The notes below the pieces were generated by a model, which was given only the letters and a program-made list of their open reading frames with translations, did not search any database and was not told the DNA's origin. A stretch of 64,000 bases of DNA from Bosea vestrisii. GTDB taxonomy: Bacteria; Pseudomonadota; Alphaproteobacteria; Rhizobiales; Beijerinckiaceae. Where the stretch lies: positions 3,073,501 through 3,137,500 of the forward strand of contig NZ_CP126307.1 of NCBI RefSeq assembly GCF_030144325.1. Reading direction: 5' to 3'. The translations under genes were made by a program, and so were the position numbers. Below, piece by piece: positions 8,034 through 16,554 of this stretch; positions within the stretch are counted from its first letter, which is position 1, and every line of letters begins with the position of its first letter.

Positions 8034-8981
8034 ATGGCGATGAAGACCAAGCTCATGGCATTCGCCGGACTGGCTCTGGCGCTCACGGCGACGCCGGCAC
8101 TGGCGGCAGATCCGGCGCTCAACACCCTCGTTCCGAAGCTGACGCGCGCCACACAGTGGACGCAAGTTGCGGCGGTCGAACTGCAGTTCCCGACCCACCA
8201 TCCGCAGGGCATGGTCAAGATCGGCGACGCCTTCTTCATCTCCTCGGTCGAGATCAAAAAGCCGACGACGCGCTATGCCGAACCGAAGGACGGCTACGAC
8301 CGCGACACCGGCGAGGGCGTGGGCCATCTCTTCAAGGTCGATGCGCAGGGCAAGCTCCTGGCCAGCATCACCCTCGGCGAAGGCTCCGTCTATCACCCTG
8401 GCGGTATCGACTTCGACGGCAAGGACCTCTGGATCCCGGTCGCCGAATACCGGCCGAACAGCCAGTCGATCATCTACAAGGTCGATCCCGCAACGCTGAA
8501 GGCGACCGAGGTCTTCCGCTTCAAGGACCATGTCGGCGGTATCGTCCACAACACCGACGGCAAGTCGCTGCACGGCGTCAGCTGGGGCTCGCGGCGCTTT
8601 TACGCCTGGCCGCTCGGCGCCGACGGCAAGGTCACCAATGCCACCACCGCGCCGGAAGCGCTGCGTGTCGCTAACCCGGCGCTCTACATCGACTACCAGG
8701 ATTGCCACTCGATCGGCATGAGCCGGATGCTTTGCTCCGGCCTCAACAATTACCGCGCGAGCAAGGATGGCCCGCTCTTCCGGCTCGGCGGCTTCGAGAT
8801 CGTCGATCTCAAGGACAACCGCCCGGTCTTCCAGATGCCCATCGAGCTCTGGTCGCCATCCGGCCTGCCGATGACGCAGAACCCGTTCTGGGTCGAGCCG
8901 GCGGGCGACGGCGTCCGCGCCTATTTCGTGCCGGATGACGATAAGTCGACCCTGTTCGTCTACGAGGCCGCGGCGAAGTAG
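8034..8981 (+). CDS. Secreted DUF6454-like protein
   Basis: 315 residues with a clear Sec signal peptide (hydrophobic core then 'ATPALA', cleavage before ADPALN). The mature part has repeated short beta-rich segments ('HHPQGMVKIGDAFFISSVEI', 'VYHPGGIDFDGKDLWIPVAEY', 'GGIVHNTDGKSLHGVSWGSR') that suggest a beta-propeller-like fold. I believe it belongs to the DUF6454 family, function unknown. Start ATG 8034 has GGGAGG just upstream; ATG 8040 is also possible. It lies 89 nt after the nitrile hydratase accessory gene and may or may not belong to that operon. Confidence 0.8.
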   Translation: MAMKTKLMAFAGLALALTATPALAADPALNTLVPKLTRATQWTQVAAVELQFPTHHPQGMVKIGDAFFISSVEIKKPTTRYAEPKDGYDRDTGEGVGHLFKVDAQGKLLASITLGEGSVYHPGGIDFDGKDLWIPVAEYRPNSQSIIYKVDPATLKATEVFRFKDHVGGIVHNTDGKSLHGVSWGSRRFYAWPLGADGKVTNATTAPEALRVANPALYIDYQDCHSIGMSRMLCSGLNNYRASKDGPLFRLGGFEIVDLKDNRPVFQMPIELWSPSGLPMTQNPFWVEPAGDGVRAYFVPDDDKSTLFVYEAAAK

Positions 8982-8989
8982 CGGGGTTT

Positions 8990-9126
8990 CCTTCTTCCCT
9001 CGGGGGAGAAGGTGGCAGCGCGAAGCGCTGACGGATGAGGGAAGGATGGGCGCGCCCTGCCCATGTCTCACCCGGTCGTACCGCCCTCATCCCCCTGCCG
9101 GGACCTTCTCCCCCGAGGGGAGAAGG
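8990..9126. repeat. Dispersed inverted-repeat element, family 2, copy 1
   Basis: A left arm at 8990-9013 (CCTTCTTCCCTCGGGGGAGA..) is the near-perfect inverse of a right arm at 9103-9126 (ACCTTCTCCCCCGAGGGGAG..). Inner parts also pair (GATGAGGG at about 9032 with CCCTCATC at about 9084). A second copy is at 24903-25038. Here it fills the gap between the convergent DUF6454 and NicO genes, where such a hairpin could stop transcription from both sides (inference). Confidence 0.75.
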
Positions 9127-9130
9127 AGAC

Positions 9131-10147
9131 CTAACTCCCCTGTCCGCCGATCCACAGACCGAAGAACAGCGCCGCACCGAGCACGGCGACGAAGGCCGCC
9201 GCCAGCACTTCGAGCCCGGCGATGATCCGGGCTCCTTTCAGTGAACCGCCACCTGCGAAGCGCAGCGCCGCGAATTTGAAGAACACCGCCAGCGCCGCCA
9301 ACGCCCCGGTGGTCAGCGCCGTGCCGAGTGCCATGGCGAAGGTCGCAGCGATGCCGGCCCAGAGCAGACCCTGCGCATTGGCGAAGACGAGGATGATCAG
9401 CGCGCCGGCGCAGGGGCGCAGGCCCGCCGCGAGCACGATTCCGGCCATTTCGCGGAACGAGCGCAGGCGCGAGACCTCTTCGGCGCCGGGCATGTGGACA
9501 TGGTCGCAGGAGGCGGGATCATGCGCCGCGCCGCCGCCGAGTGCGACGAGATTCCCGGCCTTGCGCCAGAGCACGTAGAGCCCGACCAGCGCGACCAGCG
9601 CGAAACTACCCTGCTCGATCACAAAGGTGGTCGAGGCCATGGTCTTGGCCGTCGCATCCAGCGCCAGCGTCAGCGCGCCGACCAGCCCGATCGCCACCAG
9701 CGCCTGCACGATCGCCGCCGCGAAGGAGAGCGCCAGCCCGCGCTTCAGGCTGCGATTGTCGGCGACGATATAGCCGGAGATCACCGCCTTGCCGTGGCCC
9801 GGCCCGGCGGCGTGGAAGACGCCATAGGCGAAGGAAAGCCCGAGCAGGCCGGGCAGCGCCGCCGGCGACTGCGCAATCGCCTTCAGCGTCGCGGTCAGCT
9901 CGCGATAGAAGCTCGATTGCCAGGCAAGGATGACCGCGCCGATACCGGTCGTCGCCGGCAGCGCCTCGCGCGGCAAGGCCGTGCCGAATGGATTGCGCGG
10001 CGGGGGGGGCGGAGGCGGAAAGTAGAGGCTGGCCAGCCAGGCGATCAGCCCGAGCGCACCTGCGACCAAAGCGAGCGCCAGCAGCGCGACGAGCAGGCGA
10101 CGCGGCCAGAGCGGCAGGCCCGGCGCGGCGGGGGCGCTCAGGGACAT
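9131..10147 (-). CDS. Nickel/cobalt transporter, NicO/RcnA-type
   Basis: 338-residue integral membrane protein with the NicO signature 'YGVFHAAGPGHGKAVISGY' (residues about 116-134, His and Gly-rich metal-binding loop), six or more hydrophobic helices, and a short His-containing loop ('DHVHMPG'). A run of seven prolines follows the first helix. The family moves Ni2+ or Co2+; RcnA in E. coli exports, other members are thought to import. The start overlaps the end of the DUF1007 gene by 10 nt, a widespread pairing. Proximity to a cobalt nitrile hydratase makes cobalt a reasonable substrate (inference). Confidence 0.9.
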   Translation of the reverse strand: MSLSAPAAPGLPLWPRRLLVALLALALVAGALGLIAWLASLYFPPPPPPPRNPFGTALPREALPATTGIGAVILAWQSSFYRELTATLKAIAQSPAALPGLLGLSFAYGVFHAAGPGHGKAVISGYIVADNRSLKRGLALSFAAAIVQALVAIGLVGALTLALDATAKTMASTTFVIEQGSFALVALVGLYVLWRKAGNLVALGGGAAHDPASCDHVHMPGAEEVSRLRSFREMAGIVLAAGLRPCAGALIILVFANAQGLLWAGIAATFAMALGTALTTGALAALAVFFKFAALRFAGGGSLKGARIIAGLEVLAAAFVAVLGAALFFGLWIGGQGS

Positions 10148-10788
10148 GCCACCAGCGCCCTGGTGGTGACCTGGTAGGCGCTCATGTCCGGCGTCGCGGT
10201 GATGTCCTCCTGCGCCAGGCGCTGCTGCGTCGCCGAATCGAGCTTGGGCGGGCGCATGATCCGGACGATGCAGCCCTTGGGGGCATCGCGCGCCGCCACC
10301 GCATCGGCCTCCTCGCCGATCTCGAAGGCGACGAAATAGGTCGGGTCGCCGATCTCGATGCCGAAGGAACGGTTGGCCGTGGCTGGAACCTTCAGCGGCA
10401 AGGTGTAGGTCAGCGTCAGCGTCTTGTTCTCATAGGAGAGCGAAGCCTCGCTCGGCGTGCCGAACTCCTGCGGCTTGCCGTTCGCCTTGGCGATGGTGAA
10501 GAAGCCGACATCCGGCAGCGATTCCATATTGACCTTGGCAAGCTCGGCGAGCTCGTCGGAGGTCAGCTTGCCGTCGCCGTTCTTGTCGAGGCCCTGGACC
10601 ATATAGGCCGAATAGGCCTCGTCGAAGCTCCAGCGATGGCGCAGCGCCTTCACCGCGCCGTCAGAGCCGTAGAGGATCTCGGTGCGCGACGTCACGAAGA
10701 CGTGCGGATGCGCCAGCGCCGGCAGAGCAAGGCCGAGCCAGGCCGCGACGACGGTGAGCAGGGTGAAAACGTCGAAACGTCGCGGCAC
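10138..10788 (-). CDS. DUF1007 family exported protein with EF-hand-like loop
   Basis: 216-residue exported protein. GTG 10788 was preferred to ATG 10833 because GAGGAA lies 8 nt upstream and the resulting N-terminus is a clean signal peptide ending 'LALPALA', leaving mature 'HPHVFVTSRTEI', the conserved opening of DUF1007. An EF-hand-like segment 'DKNGDGKLTSDELAEL' lies in the middle. DUF1007 proteins are encoded next to NicO transporters and are presumed periplasmic metal-binding partners; their exact role is not established. Confidence 0.88.
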   Translation of the reverse strand: MPRRFDVFTLLTVVAAWLGLALPALAHPHVFVTSRTEILYGSDGAVKALRHRWSFDEAYSAYMVQGLDKNGDGKLTSDELAELAKVNMESLPDVGFFTIAKANGKPQEFGTPSEASLSYENKTLTLTYTLPLKVPATANRSFGIEIGDPTYFVAFEIGEEADAVAARDAPKGCIVRIMRPPKLDSATQQRLAQEDITATPDMSAYQVTTRALVACP

Positions 10789-10969
10789 GCGGCAATTTCC
10801 TCGAATCTGCGGCGAATCCGGCCGAGCTTTCATACAAAAACGCGCCTTGCGCGCCTACCCTGCAATCTCGTGCCGTGAGCCCTGCCGGCATCGCCCGCAA
10901 AGGCGGCCAAATCGCGGCGCAAGCGGTCTCCGCTACTCTGGAATCACCCCAAGGTCGTTTGACGATATC

Positions 10970-10997
10970 ACGTCAGTTATGACAGCTTTGCTGACGT
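10970..10997. promoter_or_regulatory. Inverted repeat upstream of the indolepyruvate oxidoreductase gene
   Basis: ACGTCAG (10970-10976) and CTGACGT (10991-10997) are perfect inverse copies separated by 14 bp, so the half-sites are centred 21 bp apart, on one face of the helix. A second short hairpin, GACCGG-5 nt-CCGGTC, lies at 11012-11028 in the probable leader. They could be an operator and leader structure of the gene starting at 11068. The Crp/Fnr-type regulator encoded just downstream is one candidate binder. No convincing -10/-35 pair was identified. Confidence 0.35.
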
Positions 10998-11067
10998 AAT
11001 AACGAATTGGAGACCGGCGCTACCGGTCCCTATAGTCGATTTGAGCGCGATCGTCGGGAGGTCGGCC

Positions 11068-14000
11068 ATGGCCGGTACGCAGCAGACTTCGCAGGGCCCC
11101 GCGGCGAACGAGCCTGAGCTCAGAGCCGTCGCGCTCGACGACAAATACGACCTTTCCAAGCAGCAGATCTTCCTGACCGGCACGCAGGCCATCGCCCGCA
11201 TGCTGCTCACCCAGCACGAACGCGACCGGCTAGCGGGCCTGAACACAGCCGGCTTCGTCTCCGGCTACCGCGGCTCGCCGCTCGGCGGGCTCGACCAGCA
11301 GCTCGCCCGAGCCGGCAAGCAGCTGAAGCCCGCCAACATCGTCTTCCAGCCCGGCCTCAACGAGGACCTCGCCGCCACCGCGATCTGGGGCACGCAGCAG
11401 GCCGAGCTCTCCGGCGAGGGCAAATATGACGGCGTCTTCGCGCTCTGGTACGGCAAGGGCCCGGGCGTCGACCGCACCGGCGACGTCTTCCGCCACGGCA
11501 ACATGGCCGGCACCTCGCGCCATGGCGGCGTGCTCTGCCTGCTCGGCGACGACCACACCGCCGAGAGCTCGACCAACGCCCACCAGACCGAGTTCGTGCT
11601 AGTCGACCGGATGATGCCGATCCTGAACCCGGCCGGCGTCCAGGAGATCATGGATTATTCCCTGCACGGCTTTGCGCTCTCGCGCTTCGCCAGCGTCTGG
11701 GTCGGCCTGAAATGCGTCAAGGACAACATCGAATCGACCGCCTCGGTCGATGGCTCGGTCGACCGGGTCAGCATCGCGATCCCCGATGATTTCGTCATGC
11801 CGCCGGGCGGCCTCAGCATCCGCCGCGAGCTCGACTTCCTCGACCAAGAGAAGCGACTGCATCTGCACAAGCGCGCCGCGATCCTCGCCTATCTGCGCGC
11901 CAACAAGCTCAACCAGACCATCCTCTCAGGCGGCCAGACGCCGCGCATCGGCATCATCACCGTCGGAAAATCCTATCTCGACGTGCGCCAGGCGCTGGAG
12001 GAGCTCGACCTTGACGAGGTCCGCGCCAATGATCTCGGCATCCGCCTGTTCAAGATCGCCTGCCCCTGGCCGCTCGATCCGCAGGAGCTGAAGGATTTCG
12101 CTGATGGCCTCGACCTCGTCATGGTCGTCGAGGAGAAGCGCTCGCTGATCGAGGTCCAGCTACGCGAGGAGCTCTACGGCACGCAGCACCAGCCGATGGT
12201 GATCGGCAAGAAGGACGAGCGGGGTGAGTGGCTCTTCCCGGTCCATGGCGCGCTCGATCCCAACGACATCGCCATCGCGCTCGGCGCCCGCCTGCTCCAG
12301 TATCGGGACGATCCTGCCTTGCGCGCGCGCCTCGAGGAGATCGCCGCGGCGCAGGGTCGCCTCGCCGAAGCGATCGAAGTCGCCAAGCGAACCCCCTATT
12401 TCTGCTCGGGCTGCCCGCACAATTCCTCGACCGTCGTGCCCGAGGGTTCGCGCGCCTATGCCGGCATCGGCTGCCACTACATGGTGCAGTGGATGGACCG
12501 CGATACCACGGGCTTCACCCAGATGGGTGGCGAAGGCGCCAACTGGGTCGGCGAAGCCCCGTTCTCGACGCGGAGCCATGTCTTCCAGAATCTCGGCGAC
12601 GGCACCTATACCCATTCCGGCTCGCTCGCGATCCGCTGGGCCGTCGCATCAGGCGTCAACATCACCTACAAGCTGCTCTACAACGACGCGGTCGCCATGA
12701 CCGGCGGCCAGCAGGCGGAAGGGCACCTGTCGCCCGACCAGATGGCCCGCCAGGTCGCGGCCGAGGGCGTCGCGCGCATTGCCGTGGTCTCCGACGATCC
12801 CGACAAATACCCGGCCGGCACGCTCTGGCCGCCCGGCACCACCCTGCATCACCGCGACGATCTCGACGCAGTCCAACGCGAGCTTGCCACCGCCTCCGGC
12901 GTCTCGCTGCTGCTCTACGACCAGACCTGTGCCACCGAAAAGCGCCGCCGGCGCAAGCGCGGCGCCTATCCCGATCCAGACAAGCGCGTCATCGTCAACG
13001 AGCTGGTCTGCGAGGGCTGCGGCGATTGCGGGGTGAAGTCGAACTGCGTCTCCGTCCAGCCGCTGGAGACCGAGTTCGGCCGCAAGCGCCAGATCGACCA
13101 GTCGAACTGCAACAAGGACTTTTCCTGCGTGAAGGGTTTTTGCCCGTCCTTCGTCACCGTGCATGGCGCGCGGCCGAAGAAGGCTGAGCCGCGTACGCTG
13201 GACGCTTCCACGCTCGGTGCGGGCGACCTGCCGAATCCCAAGGTGCCGGCGCTCGACCGGAATTTCGCAATCGTCGTCACTGGCGTCGGCGGCACCGGCG
13301 TCGTAACGATCGGCGCGATCCTCGGCATGGCGGCGCATCTCGAAGGCAAGGGCTGCGGCATGATCGACATGGCCGGCCTCGCCCAGAAGGGCGGCGCGGT
13401 CTTCAGCCATGTCCGCCTCGCCCCGACGCCGGACGAGATCCACGCCATCCGCGTCGCCGCCGGCCAAGCCGACCTCGTGCTTGGTTGCGACCTCACCGTC
13501 ACCGGCTCGAAGAAGGTGCTGGGCGCGATCCGGCCGGGCTCGACCGTGGTGGTCAACACCGCAGAAAGCCTGCCTGGTGATTTCACCCGCAATGCCGATT
13601 TCTCGCTGCCGACCGAACGATTGAAGCGGGCGATCGTCTCCGCCTCTGGGCGCGACAACACCCATCTCGTCGATGCGACAGCGGCGGCCACGACTTTCCT
13701 CGGCAATGCCATCGCCGCCAACATGTTCATGCTCGGCTACGCTTGGCAGTTCGGCGCCGTGCCGCTCTCGCGCGCCTCGCTGCTGCGGGCGATCGAGCTC
13801 AACGGCGAAGCCGTGGCGATGAACAGCCGAGCCTTCGAGCTCGGCCGCCGCGCCGCGCATGACCCATCTGCCCTGCTCGCGGCGCTCGCCGAGGCCAAGG
13901 CCCCAACGGAAGCGCGCCAGATCTCGCAGAGCCTCGACGAGATCATCACCCGCCGCGTCGACTTCCTCACCGGCTATCAGAGCGCCACTTATGCGGCGCG

Positions 14001-14619
14001 CTATCGCGATCTCGTGGAGAAAGTCCGGGCGAAGGAGGCGAGCGTCGCTCCCGGCGAGAGTGCGCTTACAGAGGCTGTCGCACGCTATCTCTTCAAGCTG
14101 ATGGCCTACAAGGACGAGTACGAGGTCGCCCGGCTCTACAGCGACGGCGCCTTCCGCAAGCAGCTTGCCGCGACCTTCGAAAAGGATAGCGCCTCGGGCG
14201 AGCCTGTGCGTCTCGAATTCCACCTCGCCCCGCCGCTGCTGGCGAAGCGCGATCCCGATACCGGCCTGCCGCGCAAGATGAGCTTCGGGCCGTGGATGAT
14301 GGGCGCCTTCGGCCTACTGGCTAATCTGAAAGGACTGCGTGGCACCGCCTTCGACATCTTCGGCTACAGCGAGGAGCGCCGAACCGAACGCCGGCTGATC
14401 GCGGATTACGAGACGCTGATCGCCGAGATCCTCGGCAAGCTCTCGCCGCGGAACCATGCGATCTGCGTCGCCCTCGCTGCTATTCCTGAAAAGATCCGTG
14501 GCTTCGGCCACGTCAAGGAACGCCATCTCACCGCCGCTAAGGCCGAAGAAACCGAGCTGCTGAAGCGCCTGCGCGACGGCTCCGATGCAGCACTGGCAAT
14601 GCCGAAGGCGGCCGAATAG
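11068..14619 (+). CDS. Indolepyruvate ferredoxin oxidoreductase, fused alpha/beta
   Basis: 1183-residue single-chain enzyme that oxidatively decarboxylates aryl 2-oxoacids (indolepyruvate, phenylpyruvate) to aryl-acetyl-CoA using thiamine diphosphate, CoA and ferredoxin. The N-terminal half is IorA-like; a Cys-rich region at about residues 645-690 ('VCEGCGDCGVKSNC' and following Cys) would hold iron-sulfur clusters; the IorB-like domain begins near residue 735 with 'VVTGVGGTGVVTIGAI'; a long C-terminal extension follows, as in proteobacterial fusions. ATG 11068 has GGGAGG 6 nt upstream, better than TTG 11041. A Crp/Fnr regulator follows after about 107 nt. Confidence 0.93.
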   Translation: MAGTQQTSQGPAANEPELRAVALDDKYDLSKQQIFLTGTQAIARMLLTQHERDRLAGLNTAGFVSGYRGSPLGGLDQQLARAGKQLKPANIVFQPGLNEDLAATAIWGTQQAELSGEGKYDGVFALWYGKGPGVDRTGDVFRHGNMAGTSRHGGVLCLLGDDHTAESSTNAHQTEFVLVDRMMPILNPAGVQEIMDYSLHGFALSRFASVWVGLKCVKDNIESTASVDGSVDRVSIAIPDDFVMPPGGLSIRRELDFLDQEKRLHLHKRAAILAYLRANKLNQTILSGGQTPRIGIITVGKSYLDVRQALEELDLDEVRANDLGIRLFKIACPWPLDPQELKDFADGLDLVMVVEEKRSLIEVQLREELYGTQHQPMVIGKKDERGEWLFPVHGALDPNDIAIALGARLLQYRDDPALRARLEEIAAAQGRLAEAIEVAKRTPYFCSGCPHNSSTVVPEGSRAYAGIGCHYMVQWMDRDTTGFTQMGGEGANWVGEAPFSTRSHVFQNLGDGTYTHSGSLAIRWAVASGVNITYKLLYNDAVAMTGGQQAEGHLSPDQMARQVAAEGVARIAVVSDDPDKYPAGTLWPPGTTLHHRDDLDAVQRELATASGVSLLLYDQTCATEKRRRRKRGAYPDPDKRVIVNELVCEGCGDCGVKSNCVSVQPLETEFGRKRQIDQSNCNKDFSCVKGFCPSFVTVHGARPKKAEPRTLDASTLGAGDLPNPKVPALDRNFAIVVTGVGGTGVVTIGAILGMAAHLEGKGCGMIDMAGLAQKGGAVFSHVRLAPTPDEIHAIRVAAGQADLVLGCDLTVTGSKKVLGAIRPGSTVVVNTAESLPGDFTRNADFSLPTERLKRAIVSASGRDNTHLVDATAAATTFLGNAIAANMFMLGYAWQFGAVPLSRASLLRAIELNGEAVAMNSRAFELGRRAAHDPSALLAALAEAKAPTEARQISQSLDEIITRRVDFLTGYQSATYAARYRDLVEKVRAKEASVAPGESALTEAVARYLFKLMAYKDEYEVARLYSDGAFRKQLAATFEKDSASGEPVRLEFHLAPPLLAKRDPDTGLPRKMSFGPWMMGAFGLLANLKGLRGTAFDIFGYSEERRTERRLIADYETLIAEILGKLSPRNHAICVALAAIPEKIRGFGHVKERHLTAAKAEETELLKRLRDGSDAALAMPKAAE

Positions 14620-14726
14620 CGGCGCGACCCGCTGCAGTCTACGCCGGAAAGCGTGCTTGAGTTCGGCCGCATCGCCGCCCCATACTATCCCCTCTCCCGC
14701 TTGAGCGACTGAGGGGCCGGCGAATC

Positions 14727-15401
14727 TTGATTTCCGAGGACGAGTTGCGCCGCATCGCCGCCTGGTCGAACGACCTGACGCCGGAGGAGTTCGAGGAAGC
14801 CAGGCGCGGTACCAGCATCAAGGCCTATGGCAAGGGCGCCCATGTCTGCCATGTCGGCGACCGGCTCGAATCCTGGACCGGCGTCGCCGACGGCCTGCTC
14901 AAGATGAGCACGACCTCGCGCAGCGGCAAATCGGCGACGCTCGCGGGCCTGCGCGGCGGCGCCTGGTTCGGCGAGGGCACGATCATCAAGAACGAACCGC
15001 GGCGCTACGATCTCGTCGCGCTGCGCGAGAGCAAGGTCGCGCTGATGCGGCGCCAGACCTTCTTCTGGCTGTTCGAGCACTCGGCCGCCTTCAACCGCTT
15101 CCTGGTCCACCAGTTCAACGAACGCCTCGCCCAGTTCATCGGGCTCGCCGAATACGACCGCATGCTGGGGGCGACCGGCCGCCTCGCCCGCAACCTCGCC
15201 TGGCTGTTCAACCCGATCCTCTACCCGAACAAGGACCGGACGCTGACGATCTCGCAGGAGGAGCTCGGCCTGCTCGCGGGCATCTCCCGGCAGATGGCCA
15301 ATCAGAGCCTCGCCAAACTCGCCGAACTCGGCCTCGTCGAGGTCGGCCATAACGAGGTGACGATCCTGGATCTGGAGCGGCTGGCGCGATACGAGGGCTA
15401 G
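14727..15401 (+). CDS. Crp/Fnr-family transcriptional regulator
   Basis: 224 residues with an N-terminal cyclic-nucleotide-binding-like beta-barrel ('GDRLESWTGVADGLLKMSTTS', 'GGAWFGEGTII') and a C-terminal winged helix ('TISQEELGLLAGISRQMANQ', about residues 172-191). There is no Fnr-type N-terminal Cys cluster, so it should not sense oxygen through a 4Fe-4S centre; the effector is unknown. It begins with TTG 14727 after a GAGGGG site. Position right after the oxidoreductase gene suggests it regulates that gene (inference). Confidence 0.88.
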   Translation: MISEDELRRIAAWSNDLTPEEFEEARRGTSIKAYGKGAHVCHVGDRLESWTGVADGLLKMSTTSRSGKSATLAGLRGGAWFGEGTIIKNEPRRYDLVALRESKVALMRRQTFFWLFEHSAAFNRFLVHQFNERLAQFIGLAEYDRMLGATGRLARNLAWLFNPILYPNKDRTLTISQEELGLLAGISRQMANQSLAKLAELGLVEVGHNEVTILDLERLARYEG

Positions 15402-15700
15402 GGCAAGACAGCTAGAGCGAAAGCCGTGCCGGCGCCCGGTCTTTCCGCCTCATCCTCGGCGGTGTTTCCAGCATTGACAATGGAACGGGTATTCTCGCCA
15501 TGTCCCCGGCATCCCGCGCTCCGCGCTCGCGGTTCCGCGCCCGGTTCCATCGACCGGCCAGCTATTGTGCCGCGGCTGAACTTGGCCTTTAGTCTTGCGC
15601 TTGCGAAGTCGTCCTTCGCAATTGTCTCGATCTGCAGACAATATCCCGGAAGCCGGCAATAGATTTCAGACCGGATTGCTTTTGAAGGGGGAGACGTCCG
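15402..15700. other. Intergenic stretch without a convincing gene
   Basis: About 300 nt between the Crp/Fnr gene and the lipoprotein gene. Short open frames here have no ribosome-binding site and Ser/Arg/Pro-rich shadow composition. The only structure seen is a perfect 8-bp hairpin, TTGCGAAG (15601-15608) / CTTCGCAA (15614-15621), about 80 nt before the lipoprotein start. It is followed by no T-run, so I do not call it a terminator. Confidence 0.5.
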
Positions 15701-16276
15701 ATGTTGAAGAAGATCAGCGTGATCGCCGCAGTTTCGTTCGCTCTGGCGGGCTGCGCGACCACTCCGACAGTCACCAGTCAGACGATCATCGTCGCCGGTG
15801 TCGGGCCGGTGGAGGTCGAGCGTCTCGATGTCGAGGTCGCCGCCGTCAATCCTGCCGAGCGCATCGTGGTCGTCAAGCAGGGCCGCCAGACATGGCCCGT
15901 CGCGGTGCCGGCAGTGTTCGGAAACCTGCAGAACATCAGCCCGGGTGATCGGGTCGAGGTTCGCCGCGTCGAAGGCGTGGTCCTCGGCGCCAAGCGCGCC
16001 CGGAAGGGTGCCAAGCCAGCGATCATCTACACGGAGGCGGCAGCCGACTCCTCCTTCCAGAACCTGCCGGAAAGATTCGTGGTGCGGTCGCTGACGGTGA
16101 CGGCAAGGTTCGAAAAGTTCGATCCGGAGACGAACGTCGTCAGCTATGTCGGCCCGGCCGGGCCGCGGACCCATGTCGTGGCGGATCCCGACATCCAGAA
16201 CGACATCCGCCGCCTGAAGCGGGGCGACATGGTCGAACTGAGCTTCGCCGAAGCCTTCCTGCTCCAGAAGTCCTAA
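15701..16276 (+). CDS. Putative lipoprotein, unknown function
   Basis: 191-residue protein with a lipoprotein signal: charged N-terminus, hydrophobic core and the lipobox 'LAGC' with Cys18 as the expected lipidation site. The mature region is beta-rich, mostly Val/Arg/Glu, with repeated 'VEV/VEL' strands and no recognised domain. It should be anchored to the inner or outer membrane from the periplasm. A GGGGGAG site lies upstream of the ATG. Neighbouring genes give no functional hint. Confidence 0.85.
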   Translation: MLKKISVIAAVSFALAGCATTPTVTSQTIIVAGVGPVEVERLDVEVAAVNPAERIVVVKQGRQTWPVAVPAVFGNLQNISPGDRVEVRRVEGVVLGAKRARKGAKPAIIYTEAAADSSFQNLPERFVVRSLTVTARFEKFDPETNVVSYVGPAGPRTHVVADPDIQNDIRRLKRGDMVELSFAEAFLLQKS

Positions 16277-16387
16277 CCCCGTCGGCGCACAGCCCACCGC
16301 GACGGATACGTCAGGCGCGACCTCGGATTCCAAGAGCGGCGAGGGTCGCGCCTGGCTGCCGCCCGAGCGCGGGCTCTACCGGCACCA

Positions 16388-16554
16388 CGAATCCCTGCCG
16401 GCGAATAAAAGCAGAGCAGTTCCACTGCATCGTTCATGCATGGATGGAAGAACCCGCCCGGCGAGAGCCGGGCCTTCTGGTCGGGGATATCGAGCACGGC
16501 CGGCTGACGGCGCTTGGTCGGCCACATGGGATGCCGGCCCGGCATGGTCGTCAC
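16388..16554 (-). pseudogene. Truncated copy of the Cys-rich exported protein gene at 17661-18002
   Basis: Read on the minus strand, this gives 'RHPMWPTKRRQPAVLDIPDQ' and then '..LCFYSPAG', matching 'RHPMWPTERREPLVLEISHQ' and '..LCFYAPGG' of the complete gene about 1.3 kb away. Only the C-terminal half is present: similarity begins at the stop codon of the intervening dehydrogenase gene (16551) and ends where the complete gene has its stop. Here that stop is changed (CCA instead of CTA on the plus strand), so the frame runs on into unrelated sequence to 16273. No signal peptide or start remains, so I regard it as a decayed duplicate. Confidence 0.7.

Noticed and set aside
15426..15662. 78-codon frame before the lipoprotein gene
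   Set aside because: Ser/Pro/Arg-rich shadow-like composition and no ribosome-binding site.
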